Of a stretch of 64,000 nucleotides of DNA, positions 48,552 through 60,659 are shown one piece after another; within the stretch, counting starts at the first letter, position 1; the number at the start of each line of letters is the position of its first letter. The position numbers were made by a program, and so were the translations under genes. The stretch is from NCBI RefSeq assembly GCF_008831285.2, contig NC_045144.1:16231858-16295857 (forward strand), read 5' to 3'. The notes under the pieces are model-generated. The model was given only the letters and a program-made list of their open reading frames with translations, was not told where the DNA came from and ran no database searches. The stretch is from Nymphaea colorata. Its lineage: Eukaryota; Streptophyta; Magnoliopsida; Nymphaeales; Nymphaeaceae.

Positions 48552-50385
48552 GCTTATGGATTTCTCAGTTTGGGTTTAGATTGAGAAATTCTCCAGCCTC
48601 TCACAGTATGGAATTGCATCGAGCGATGTATTTAATTATATCCAACTATGAGGTAGCCGTGATTGGAAAAACTCAAGATGACTAGAGGATTTCAGCTCTT
48701 ATTTATATGAGAAGCTGAAATCTTCCGGCGATCTTCAGCTTCTTCCAATCACAACCACTTGATGCATTGAGTTGGGCAGGTGTGAGAAGCCAGATGATTT
48801 CTACATGTAAACATGGATTGAGGAATTTACAAACTTGAAACTTTTGACTTTGTTGAGTATCCAACCAGTAAACTTTGATTGATGTTGTTTTTTTTCTAAT
48901 GAGTATAAAGAGATGGCCTGTTAAAAAGGTTAAAGGCTGCTTCACACCAATCAAAGAAGGAAAAGTTCATACAAAAGTTAGAGGGGATTGGCCAAAAAGG
49001 GAGCTTTGTTTCCTCTACAAGCAAATATAAAAAACAATGGACTTGCTATGTCATCAAGATTCGGGGTGCCGGTGTTGGTGCAACCCACCTCAAAAAACTT
49101 AGGTGTGGCGGTACGGCGAGAGTATTTATTATTAAATTATATTAATAATATCAAATTTATTAAAAAACCCAAAAACTGAACTGAGATGAACGTGGTGCGG
49201 TTTGGGTGTGAATCTGGGTCGCACCCACACCCGCATCGCGTCGACGCAGGTGCATTTTCTTTTCTGCCGCACCCTGGTGATTGTGTGAACTTGTCATCTC
49301 AAGGGCAGTGGCTGATGTTTAGTCTACCTACAGGGCTTCACTAGTGAGTTGAGTTGACGGGGGTGCCTCCAATTATATGATCAGGACAAAGGATGTGTTG
49401 ATAATGCATCATTAGTTCAATTTTTGTGAGTGCTACTTTTCTGAATTACAAACAGTTGCTACATAATACTCAAGTTGAAAAGTGTACCGTATAGTCTTCG
49501 ATTTCAAAGCAGCTTTGAACCTTATGCGTAAAGACAAGGTGGGGTGGCCTTGCCTCTCGCGAGCCACCAATTATAAAATCAAGTATAAAAGATCTTCAAC
49601 GCTTTATCTCCAGTAGAGAGAAGACTTGTGGATATATCTACATGGTTGGTTGGTGGTGACTGGCTATTTTCCTTGCTCTTATCTCTTTCTTTCTTTTTCA
49701 ATTTGAAGACAAGCCCCGACTGTATGACTTTCAGGGAGAAAAAAAAAAAAATCTGATGCAAAGATGATACAAGGTTGAGACTCAATTCAAGGTGCACCTT
49801 TTATCGATTTATCACCTAAAATACAAATAAAATGAAAACAAAAAGGCATTTCATTCAACATTCTTGATGTGAGTAACCATTAGTGGCAGAGCTAGAAATT
49901 TAAGTGGTCACGGTGACGCTGCTTAAAAAATACCAATAAATGGGCAAAGGCTCGTGCTGCATCAGGCTAGGATGTACTACGCATCATGACAGGATTTTTT
50001 AGAATTTGTGTGTAAGTTAAATTAAAATTTTCTAAAAGCATAAACATAAGTTTTTTTTTTTTTTCTAAAATGTGAAGGTCACAAGGGCGGAGCCAAGGAG
50101 GGGTCTTCAGAATTTCTTTTTTAAATTTACATGTAAATTTTAGAATTCTATATAAAGTTTTGAAAAATAATATTTTGGTATGTGTCAAAAATTTAAAAAT
50201 TTTAATTCGGCTTCGCTAGTGAAAAATTTCTCCTACCATCCAACCCCATGCAGTCTCTGATTTTTTGACTCTGCAACTGATAATGAATTAAGTAGAAGTA
50301 TTGATTTTCCACTGTTACAAGGGCAACATTGAATCCTGACTTTAAGTGCTTCACAGAAACGGCAATGAAGTTGTCAATTCGTTAT

Positions 50386-50415
50386 TGAAGAGAGAGAGAG
50401 AGAGAGAGAGAGAGA
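50386..50415. repeat. (GA)n microsatellite
   Basis: About 14 GA units in gene-free DNA. Confidence 0.9.
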
Positions 50416-51323
50416 TTCTGGTCCATACAAGGTTCTTAATTGTGATAAAAATAAATAAATAATAAAATAAATAAATAAAATGGCAGTCGAATTCGTGACA
50501 GATGTGGCCACTGTTTGATCAGACTCGACTGTGATAGTGCAATATTGAATCCGAATATTCATACCAACTCCAATTAAGTTATTTATTGGAATTGGATATC
50601 CATCAGATCCAGTTTGAAAAGGCTGAACCGCGTTGAAATCTGATGAATTCTTAATTGGATTCAGCTTTCTTTAGCAAATCTTGAACGGAATTAGGTTCCA
50701 GTCAGACGTAAAATGACATCCCATGACTACCCACATTTTAACTTATTATGAATCATCTTCCTTACCCTTATGCAATAAATGTAGATATATTTCTTTTAAA
50801 ACAATTCAGAACACCCCAACTGCCCTTTGTATGAACTCACAATCTGAATATGTCAAAGATTTTGAATTTAATGTTTTCAGATCTATATCTAATCTGGAGG
50901 CACTGGCAATATGGGTCCAGAAAGTCAGAATCGGCTCAAAAATTCAACTGAAGGTGGAGGCCAGTCAGGAAGCAAATCAAATCCTTCAGACGCACATAAG
51001 GTATAGTGATCCAAGATCCGGAAAGCTTATAGTTGCCGACAGACTGTTTTTTGGATTGGACACGACACCAACCTGAATCCAATTAAACGCCTTGGTTTTT
51101 TCCCTTACCCTATAACGTAAGTAGGACTTGGATTTGGGTTTTCGATGCAAGCCGGATTTGGATTTAGTGTCAAGTACCATCTAATACATGAACACTTTTT
51201 TTTTTTTTTTGTTCTTCTTTCTAACTTTTTTTGAAACCAAAACTGTTAAGGAATAAATTGAATTTTTTGAAACCGAAACTGCTAGGAGATGAATTAGAAT
51301 CCATCAAACCAAAAGCCTGAACT

Positions 51324-51403
51324 CGGTATTAGGAATGGTCTGGTTGTTACACTTCTCATCAGTCGGTATTAGGAGTGGTCTGGTTGTTACACTTCTCATC
51401 AGT
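51324..51403. repeat. 40-bp tandem duplication
   Basis: Two adjacent 40-bp units starting CGGTATTAGG differ at one base (AATGG against AGTGG). It appears recent. Confidence 0.95.
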
Positions 51404-52949
51404 GGACCTAAAGTTCATCAACCTTATGGTGGATAGTCAAATGAATTATTCACTGATTATGTCATTATATATAGATCCAAGCTTCGCTACGTCCAAATCT
51501 ACTTCCTTGGGAAGCCCCAGCCTTTGACAAATGACAAGGAAATTGATTGAATGAATTCAATCTCCTTACATTTTATTTCCTTTCAAAAATTATTTTTAAA
51601 AGCAAATAATTGCTTGGATGGCATTGATCAGATTCACCGATTTCCTTATTCTTTATTTTCTTGACCAAAAAAAAAAAAAAAAAAGAAGAAGAAGAAAAAG
51701 AAAAGTCAGAAGCAGCTTGTTATCACAAGCTATCTACTACTAGCTGAAAACCAGTAGCTAGCTAGCCTCCTATTTTTTCTTCAGGTTGACGCAAGTCGAT
51801 CAAATAATGCCAAGAAAGTTTTCATATGAAAAAAGAATGGTCCTGCCTCAAATGGCGTAAGATAGCTGGTTGGGGCAGGGAACGCGTAGATGACGCGTCC
51901 TTACTTTCATACCCCATGGATGCTACTTTCGTATGCTGCAAAAGGTGGGAGTGTTCTGTTGAGTTCAAGGCAGCCCGCTGCCATGCATGTTCCGACGCAG
52001 TCCAAGACCTTAGAGACAGGTGGGTCTCTGGTCTGTTGAGTTGAACCGCTGCTGATGCAGTCCAAAACCTTAAATGAGTCTCTTGTCCTTTTTTTCGGGC
52101 AATGGGTTGTTAACCAGTGACGCTTTATCACCAACAAGAGGAACAAGATGCCAACTTTGATGGTACATCAAGAAAGCGTGTGGAAAACGGAAGACCCAGT
52201 GGAAGTTTGCAGAGGTGGGTCCTAAGACTTCTTAGAAAGAAAATTTAAACATGTTCTACAGCAGAAAAAAAAAGCTTGCAATCATACTCTAGTCAAGTTT
52301 TACAGCGTTAGCTAATGCATGGGAAACTGTTTGCCGACGAAGACGATCATGATACTGTAACTAGACAACAGAACTTCACATGGGAGAAGGAAGAATATTC
52401 TTGGAACTATAAAGGATTATTCTATGCTGTTGTCAAGTTGTTTTGAAGTCAAGATTTGTGTCTCTGCTTGTTTTCTTGCAGAATTGAACCACATGATACT
52501 CGATTCAGTGTGCTGGTTAATCAAGACTGTGGGAGCTTCCTTTTAAATCACCGAAGCCTGCTTCACAGTAATCAAATTTCAACATCCGCAGGTGTTTGTC
52601 AAACTTGTGGAAGGCACGCCATGAATCTCTGATTGGGGAATGCAGTAAACAATGAATAATGTGCCAAATATTATTTTGCTAGGCAAGTGCCAAACTCCTT
52701 AAGAGACAATGCTAAACGGTAGTGATGTCACAGCCTATGAACTAAACTCTATGGTTGATTATCAGATCCCGTTGAGATGTGGACATCACTAAATCCAACC
52801 TAATTCTAAGCTTGATATAGATTCAAATGGAAAATATGACTACCAAAATCAAACTTTCTCCCAACTACCACTTGAATTCCCATTGATACCTGTCCAACAT
52901 TTTCCGAAGCCGGGACGAGTTTCTCTTAATCTGTCAAACTCAGATTAAG

Positions 52950-53197
52950 TGTTGGAAATAGAGGTCTACCAAGAGAAGAAACGAGGACAAGGAAGAAGAA
53001 GACAAAGAATTGTGACGTGGTTAGAAGACAAAGTTCTCTTACGCCCACAGCCACAGATGTTTCTTCTTTGTTACCTCAGAAAGATCAAGAGTACAAGAAA
53101 AAATAACCACCTCCCCTCTTAAACATCGAGATTAGGGCAATTACAAAATTACATAAAAGCTCTTGATTAAATATAGGTAAGGCTCTACACTCCAACA
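52950..53197. mobile_element. Solo LTR (248 bp) with target duplication
   Basis: It runs from TGTTGGAAATAG to CTACACTCCAACA, with TG...CA ends and the short inverted repeat TGTTGGA/TCCAACA. It is flanked by TTAAG on both sides (52945-52949 and 53198-53202). There is no internal domain, so it is a solo LTR left by recombination between two LTRs. It is not the same family as the copia LTR at 24660. Orientation is not determined. Confidence 0.85.
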
Positions 53198-53514
53198 TTA
53201 AGATCATCTGGTTTTCCTCATTTGGCTAGGAAAGTTTTTTACTGTTTCAACTTTATGTTGAGACAAGAAGGTCCCCAACTCCAGAATTGAACTCCAGACC
53301 TCCTTTAAGTTGAGTGCTCTCCTATCCAACGTACATCTAGATGAGATATTGTGCCAAGTATGAGTCCAAATAACAAGTATGAAATATCTTTTTTTTTATG
53401 CTGAATCTGACTAAATTGGTTCATAATGGGTATGACTCAAAGCCATTTGAGAGAGGTAAGCTTTTCTTCTGGATTGGGGAAAAAAAAAATCAGGAAGCAT
53501 GAATGTGGAGCCTA

Positions 53515-54640
53515 CAAAGAAAAACTGCATGAGTTCAATGTGTGAATTGAGATAAAAAACCGCGTGCTCTTCCAACGAGCCCATTGGAATATTTTCTCTT
53601 TCCTGTTCTTTTCTTTGATTCTGCGCTTGAATAAAGAAATGTGTCAAACCTTCATTGGATTTCAAGGTTTTCTTCGGTTTACTGGAAGCTGATGGTGAGT
53701 CCCACCGTGTTGAATTCAGATAATTATGAAGGTCAAATATAGCTGCCAGATTTGTCAAGAAACTTTCATGTAAGGTAAGGTTGCTGGATATATAACTTAT
53801 TTCATGTAAGGTAATATTGTTTATTCTGAACTATGATAATTAAAGGCGTTCATGTTTCATGTTTTAGACAATTTGTCTCCGAGAGTAGAGATAAATGATC
53901 TCCAAGTGAAAACTTTTTATTTGTTGAACATGCACTTAGATGCCAGAGGTTTGCATTTTGGCGTCTCTTCTGCCAACAACCGTATCCCAGCTCATTAATT
54001 ACCTGATTCTAACAAGCAATACAAAAGTTTTGCCAAGAACAGTTTGCCTTCGTGCCTGAATCTTTACTCGCAGAAGTTCAGCACAAGGAGAAGATCAGTT
54101 GCTTAATGCAGAACTTCCATCATCAACCAATGAACTCACCAGAGCATGTATAAATCAATGGAAAACCAATGTTGTTATAAAGAAAAACTACATGAGTTCA
54201 GTATGTGGGTTGAGATGATAAACACTGCTCTTCCAAAGAGCCCATGGAAATATTTTCTCTTTCTTGTTCTTTTTTTTGGTTGGGCGCCTGAATAAAGAAT
54301 TATATCAAATCCTTTGGAATTCAATGTTTTGTACGGTGGTCTACTGGAAGCAGACGGTGAGAGCCACTATATTGTATTCAGATAATAATGAAGGTCAAAT
54401 ATAGCTCCCAGGTTTGTCAAAACTTTCATGCGCGGTAAGCTTTGCTGGATATAAAACTTATTACTACTCGAAGGATGAAAATACTAATTAGATAGTCCAC
54501 TAAAAAACAAAGGGTATGTTTATGCTGAACTCTGATAAGTAAAGAGATGCATGTTTGATGGAAGAACAATTTGCCTCCAAAAGTTGAGATATATAAATGA
54601 TTTCCAAGCGAAACTTTTATTCATTTGGGTTATCTCCCCT
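53515..54640. repeat. Direct duplication of about 420-460 bp units
   Basis: Unit 1 (about 53515-53930) and unit 2 (about 54178-54640) share long blocks. Examples are GAGCCCATNGGAAATATTTTCTC, TGAAGGTCAAATATAGC and TTATGCTGAACT-type strings. They are separated by about 660 bp start to start and differ by many substitutions and small indels, so the duplication is old. Confidence 0.7.
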
Positions 54641-56588
54641 CGTATATCACATTTTTCAGATAAAGCTCCTTTTGAATGAAAAAGTAAGTGCAGAAAAGCT
54701 GGACGAGGAAACCCTTTAGTTCTTAAACTTACCAGGATTTGTGATAGTGGAAGATGCAACATTTTTACTAAGCAAATTCCTGTCATGCCTTTCTCTGCTG
54801 TTCTTAGCATATCCAACTGCTCAATGGCAATGAAATTTTTTTCTGCCCTTATGAAATATTTCACGTACGTCAAATGCTTATACATGATTGTTGAGAAAAA
54901 AGTATGAAAATCAAGGAACCTACAGATTGGACGGCATGCATACAAATAAATTATCAAGCAATTTCGATGAAGATGGTCCACTTGGTCTCCAAGTTCTCAC
55001 ATCTCAGTCTCGAAAATTGTAAAATCTGCTGCCGTTCACACTATCTTCAGAATTACTAAACTCAAATTTCTCATGTTTGCTCTATTGTTCAACTATTATG
55101 TACAACAACAATCATTTAATAAAGAAGAGAAGAAGAAGAAAGGCTGTAGAAATGTAAAGCTAGTTATCTTTATAAACTAGTTGGGAGTTGTTTCATTGCG
55201 GCGTTTCATTTCGACATAGACAACCGGGGAAGAACTGCTCATTTGACAGAGGTGAATTGAAATATTCACCAGGTCGATTGGACAATATTACAGGCAACGG
55301 GGCACGTTGTTTACTACCCATATCAAGGTTAGATACACTTTCTAGTGGCCAATAAGGCGGCCTCTCTCTCTCCCTCTCTCCTTTCTTTGTTTGAGGTTTT
55401 CATGGAGTTCTCCTCGTGAGACTTGAACGCCAGGGTTAAGTATCTGGAGAAAGGAAATAAAGAAAGAGAAAGAAGGCTCAATGCAGGCAGGTTCATAGAG
55501 AAAGCACTACAAGAAAAAATTGATGTCCTGATGGTAGTTTCTTTGGAATGTATCTACCTAACGATTGGAACAAATTCATGAAACACTTTTTAAAGGTTGA
55601 GTTTAAGACCTTCAAATTAAAGAAATACCAATTACCCTGAATATGTTTAATTAGCATAATATCCTAGTAGTCTGCCTAACCTTAGCTTTCCGTTGGATAG
55701 ATGATTGCCCTAAAAATTTTTACTCAGCAAATATGAATGATCTAGTGGATACATACAATGTCGATTGTTTGGATTCAGAGATTAGATATCTGACTAAACT
55801 GATTCAAAATCGGATATGGTAAAGGATACATCTGTTTTGAATCTAATCTATCTTGACCAGATGTTGAAACAGCCATCCTAGCAGAGGAAAAGAATTTGAT
55901 TTGAACCATGGTGGCTAAAGTGAAAGCTCCTGATTCAGTCTCAAAGCCCACCCATGCATCGCATTACATGAACAAGTTTCTCTCTATGTCCACTAATGCT
56001 TTCTTAATATATATATCAAGTCAGTGGTGCGCAACAGTTTCAGAAAGTCATTAACCCATGTCTTAACCTAAAAGTTTCTCTTGTTCCCAAGTTCAGAAAA
56101 AGAGAGGAATTGAACAAAATGAGCAAAGGATGGTAGTCAGATTATTAGAAGGTTCAACTTGAGATCCCCAGTAGGCATATCCATCCCCAAGGCAATCCAT
56201 AAACCCAAGCACTTACATGCTCAAGTTTCTGCCCATCAAGCAAACTGACCCTGGTTCAATAGACTACAAAAACTGTTCAAGAGAAGAAAAAGTAGCTAAT
56301 TCTTTGATTATTAGCCTAAACATTTTGAATATAAGCTATCCAGGAAGAGAAGTAGTATTCCTAATCGTTAACTGATTCCAAGTTTGAAAGTTCTTACCAA
56401 AATGGTTCACTTTATATACGCCATCGATAGCTCGAATCAACAGGGACTTTTGGTTGAAGAGATGACATGGGCCTTGTAAGTATATAATTCTCTCATGATT
56501 GAGAAGTTCATCCTTTTGTGTCACATTCAGAAGGCATTTCAGAAGATCAAGTATACTGGGTCGATCAGTTTTGAGAGAAACTTCCAGA

Positions 56589-56830
56589 TTGCTATCCCAA
56601 CAATTTTAGATGTAACACTTTCTTTGACTACTATACTTTGACATCATCTCAACAATGGAAGTTCGATTTACTAGCATAAGCTAAATAATTACTATGTAGA
56701 GTGGAGCCTTGCTATCCCAAACAATTTTAGATGTAACACTTTCTTTGACTACTTCTACACTTTGACATCATCTCAATAATGGAAGTTTGATTTACTAGCA
56801 TAAGCTGAATAATTACTATGTGGAGTGGAA
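56589..56830. repeat. Tandem duplication of about 120 bp
   Basis: Copies 56589-56708 and 56709-56830 both begin TTGCTATCCCA and contain TTTTAGATGTAACACTTTC and TTTACTAGCATAAGCT. They differ at a handful of positions and by small indels. They lie downstream of the BAP31-like gene. Confidence 0.9.
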
Positions 56831-57315
56831 CCTGAAATGATAGAACAAACTGAAAGTTCTAGTAAGCCAAAAAAAGGACGTGACTTTTTCACAGTAAAAT
56901 AGAATTGTACGGATTTCAACCAAGTTTTTGTTTTTTCCATTGATCACCACATTATCCCGAGTGCCATTGCCCGGCACCTAATTAGCTTCGATCCAACTTT
57001 TCATTAACAATGCCTCATCACTGTAGGCCAAAGACTGGAGATGTGGAGACTAGTAAATATATTTTAAGGTTGGCTTCCAAATTTCAGTCCCTGATGGCAC
57101 AAATTTTCTTTTAAACTTGGAAATTTGGGCACAATTCCCGATGTTCTAGCTGCCCAGCATGCAAATCCACCCAGAAAGGACACTATACAGCAGAAAAGGA
57201 ACCTACACTAATAAGCAATCATATTTGCAGTCTATCAATGAATAGCAGGATATCACACCTATCAGGAAAAAAATTGGTCATTATGCAAACATGCTGAAGG
57301 AGAGACAGAAGACAA

Positions 57316-60300
57316 CTACGAATTCCTCCGGCTATCAGAGCGAGACAATCTCCGTTCAAATGATTGTAGATGGGTACGGAGGTTCTGGTTGTCCTCCAAA
57401 AGACGATCATATTCAAGAAGGAATCCATCAGACTGTTTTTTCAGAGCCATGGCATTTTCTTCAGCAGCTTTTGCCTCCTCGCTCTTTGCATCAGCCTCTG
57501 TTTCCAGCTGCTTCACCTTCTCTTTCAATGCAGAAACTTCCCTCTCCAACTCACTCATCTCTGCTGATTTTCTGTCCATATAGTTTCTGTTTTGCTTTTT
57601 TAAAGGTTCAATGGTCTTCCGGATTAGCCTCAACTCCCTTATATAATGATGTAGCCGATCAATTACAACAAGCAGGAAGATGGAGAATCCTGTCACGAAA
57701 AAAGTTTTTAAGATTGATATAGGATATTGGCGATAGAGGGTACCATATAAACCTGCTTGAGATAACTTGCTTATCTGACACATTCAATTTGAAAAAATGT
57801 TTGTGATGTTACATTTATTAGCAGGAATTTCCCAATAAATAAGTAGACATTATCCAAAGTTCAGCAACACCTTTTCAAGATAATGGTGTCAATTGAGCAC
57901 AATGGCCATCCCAGCTTCAACTTTCTTCAGCATCATTGTATATACAATAAAAAACATACAATTAATCCAATTATAACCTTAAAAAGACAAAATAGACACT
58001 TCTTTCCTTTTTCCTTATTGTCGGTTCTTCAGATGACATTGGGATGAAAGACTAACTATAATTCTGTAAAGGGGTTATTCCAGAAAAGAAACAGAAGCAG
58101 GTTTGGCCAGGATCTATTCCCAAAGTATTTAGATTCTGAGAAATCCATTAATACAAACATGAAAGACATGCCAAGAAGTTTGAAATCTTTGAGCCTCTGG
58201 GTTTGTTCTTTTATTATGTTCTTGATGGCTTCTTTTGATCTTGACAGAGAGTTCATAATCCAAAAATGATTTGCTCTCTATCCAAAACATTTATGAGCCA
58301 TTGCATAAAGTCAATGGTTACCTACTTATCTTCCTTTTTCTTCAATTTTCCATGAATACCCATCTACTTTCATAAAGCATGAAGAAGGGACAACTTCTTT
58401 GACTACATAGTACATATAAAATTCTACATACGAAGCTAATAGTACATTTATACACAACCAAACCGAGGAATTTACGTTGTAACTGATAATGCTGCCAAAT
58501 ATTTACTAAAGTGTTTCTTCTTGAGAAATTTGTTTTCAAAACCTATTTTTTAACATGGCTTGATTAATTTCTGTCCTCCATCATTTCCCGATTCCAGGGC
58601 CATATGAGCGTGAAAGAACTCTTTTCTACATCTATTTTCCAGTGTTTGTTCCTTCTCTTTACCTTTCAGCAACCTTGTGTCATATAAACATCCATCTGTA
58701 AGTAAATCCTACTTTCAAGTTTCAATTAATATGCTACAAAATGTCATAATTAAATTAAAAAAAATTATCACCTTTTTATGATCTCCAATATTAACTTTTG
58801 ATTTTCAAAGATTTGCAAAACCATCATAACCAACAAAAGACTTGACAGGATCTGTTTAATTGATTACGTTTCAGGTTAGGCCAAAATAGAGTGCCTTTGG
58901 TGCCATAGATTCTTCATTGACAATGAGAGGAAACATTCAGAAGAATGATAAACAAAATCTTTTCAAATCAGTCTCAAACTTTACCTGTTACTTCAGGCAT
59001 TTAAAGTTCTTTTTTCTTAGTACAGCATATGTGGATGAAACAAGAGCTACGTATCTAGTGTTTTTTTTTTTTTTTCAACATCAGCTGCAAACCTTGTTTA
59101 TTTAGGAAAGAGTACTACTTGCGCACGAAAGGACTGATGCCTCCCTTATAATGACCATTGAAAAATGTATTGGCGAGGGGTTCCTACAGTTGGCCACATC
59201 AACTGACTTGAGGGAGCTAAACTGAACAGCTGGAAGAAGTGCTGTAAAAACGCAATTGATACAAGAAAATGGTTTCTTTCTGGTCAGACGTATGCATTGA
59301 AAAGAAAGACAATTTCCAGGTATCTGCACGAGTAAATTAGAATAACCATGGTTAAAGAACTCCACCGTCGACAGACTAAGTTGTCAGAAGCTGCAACCGT
59401 AGCAGTAATAATACATAAATATGAGAATTGTTGAAGCGTGGACTTTAAGCACGAAACATGGAAATCAGGCATTGCAAATCAGAAAAACTTACAAAGTTAA
59501 AGCACATATAGCAGAAGATAACACAGAAAAATTCTTGGACCTTCGAATCAATATGATCATCTCCCATGGGCATGCATTAGTCTGAAACCAACAGGGGATT
59601 CTATGAGAAAGTCGCGTCCTAAGTCCATATCAAGGGATGGATGGCAAAAAAGAACATGCTTCTTCATCTTTGATAGGATCTGTTTAATTCATTATGTTTT
59701 CTTCCTGTTCAATCTTTATGCTACCATAACACAATGTAAAGACCTGGAGACAATCGATTGACCAACAGTAAAAAGGGAAACGAGGAACACAGATATCATG
59801 AACTGTCATGAAAGGGTATTTCAAAATTGGAACAAAATTATCTTTCTGGTATCAATTCTAACAGGATTCCAGGATGCATCAACAATTGATCAGGAGGTTC
59901 ACAATTCAAATCCTACAAAGGAATGCATAAACTGGCACTAGATAAGCATGAGAATTAACAGTAAGAGAGTAACGGCACCATTCATACAGTAGAGGGGATA
60001 ATCGCAGAAACAAATCAATCTACGTCAATCACATGGATATGAAGGCGAAGACGGATCGTTACCCATCAACGAGGCTTCCAGCATAAGTCTGGTCACGAGC
60101 ACCTGATCGGTTGGCGTGATCGTCCCGAACTCCGCCGAACGTCTCTGAGTTTTGAAAATACTCTGCGTACTAGACACCAACAAGATAAACATCAGACCGG
60201 CAAAGGTCTTGACGACAACGGGCCCATGATCGCGCTTTGCTCGATCCAAGCACAAGATGACAAGCTTCCTGAATGGGTTCTTCACAATCATGAGCAAGAC

Positions 60301-60345
60301 CATCATCCCTTCACCTACGAGAACTGTATACAGCAACTGAATCAT
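57316..60345 (-). CDS. BAP31-like endoplasmic reticulum membrane protein
   Basis: This is a plant homologue of B-cell receptor-associated protein 31, a three-span ER protein that takes part in sorting and quality control of membrane cargo. Two exons are seen: 60063-60345 and 57316-57689, with a GT-AG intron of 2373 bp (57690-60062). The total is 657 nt, 218 aa, near the family's usual length. Start MIQLLYTVL and the segments RKLVILCLDRAKR, TPTDQVLV and IDRLHHYIRELR are typical. Hydrophobic spans lie near residues 2-22, 44-65 and 96-104. The C-terminal half is a charged coiled coil. The tail RRNS lacks the classic KKXX retrieval signal, leaving only an Arg-Arg pair. The start is the only ATG that gives the first span. 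No frame damage. Confidence 0.93.
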
Positions 60346-60659
60346 GTCTACTAATTACCCAACTCTCGACCAATTTGAAGATGAGAAAACTTCTTCTTTT
60401 CGATTAAATCAAACACTCGAGAAACACCAAACAAGATTGAAAGACGAAATCAGATAGATAAAACCATCGTAACATCCAACCAAAACCCACAACCGGTTAA
60501 AGTCCAAGGTAGAAAAACTAAAACCAAGCTCTGAAGAGCCCAGATTTCCACAAAACACAAAAACCCAGATCACTAAAACTGAAGAACAACGATAAGAAAT
60601 ACAAAACAAGAGAGTCAGAGGTAAGAACCCATCTAACTGTGTAATGAAGTTAGTTGGGA

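Larger units (their letters stand above)
38640..52940. other. Long gene-free stretch of repeats and intergenic DNA
   Basis: Apart from the repeat features listed separately, I see no gene. The part at 38740-39130 is GC-rich with overlapping ORFs but no domain. 39900-40080 holds GGGTCC/GGGTTGAGTCGG-type low-complexity text. TA, TG, CT and GA microsatellites are scattered (42304-42340, 42535-42562, 47808-47849, 48516-48552, 50386-50415). The part at 49060-49270 has GGGGTGCCGGTG and GCACCCACACCCGC motifs of a repeat I cannot name. The longer ORFs (such as 50723-51076) have no recognisable domain. Confidence 0.5.
53203..57310. other. Gene-free stretch with local duplications
   Basis: Two duplications are listed separately. 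The minus ORF at 54520-54981 (153 codons) overlaps the duplicated segment and shows no domain, so it is not called. A segment at 55540-55600 resembles the interior of the MITE at 45904. The rest shows no recognisable structure. Confidence 0.5.

Noticed and set aside
54520-54981. Minus-strand ORF of 153 codons
   Set aside because: It covers part of a duplicated repeat, the other copy does not keep the frame, and no domain is visible.
57690-60062. A separate gene inside the BAP31-like intron
   Set aside because: Only short ORFs without domains occur there.
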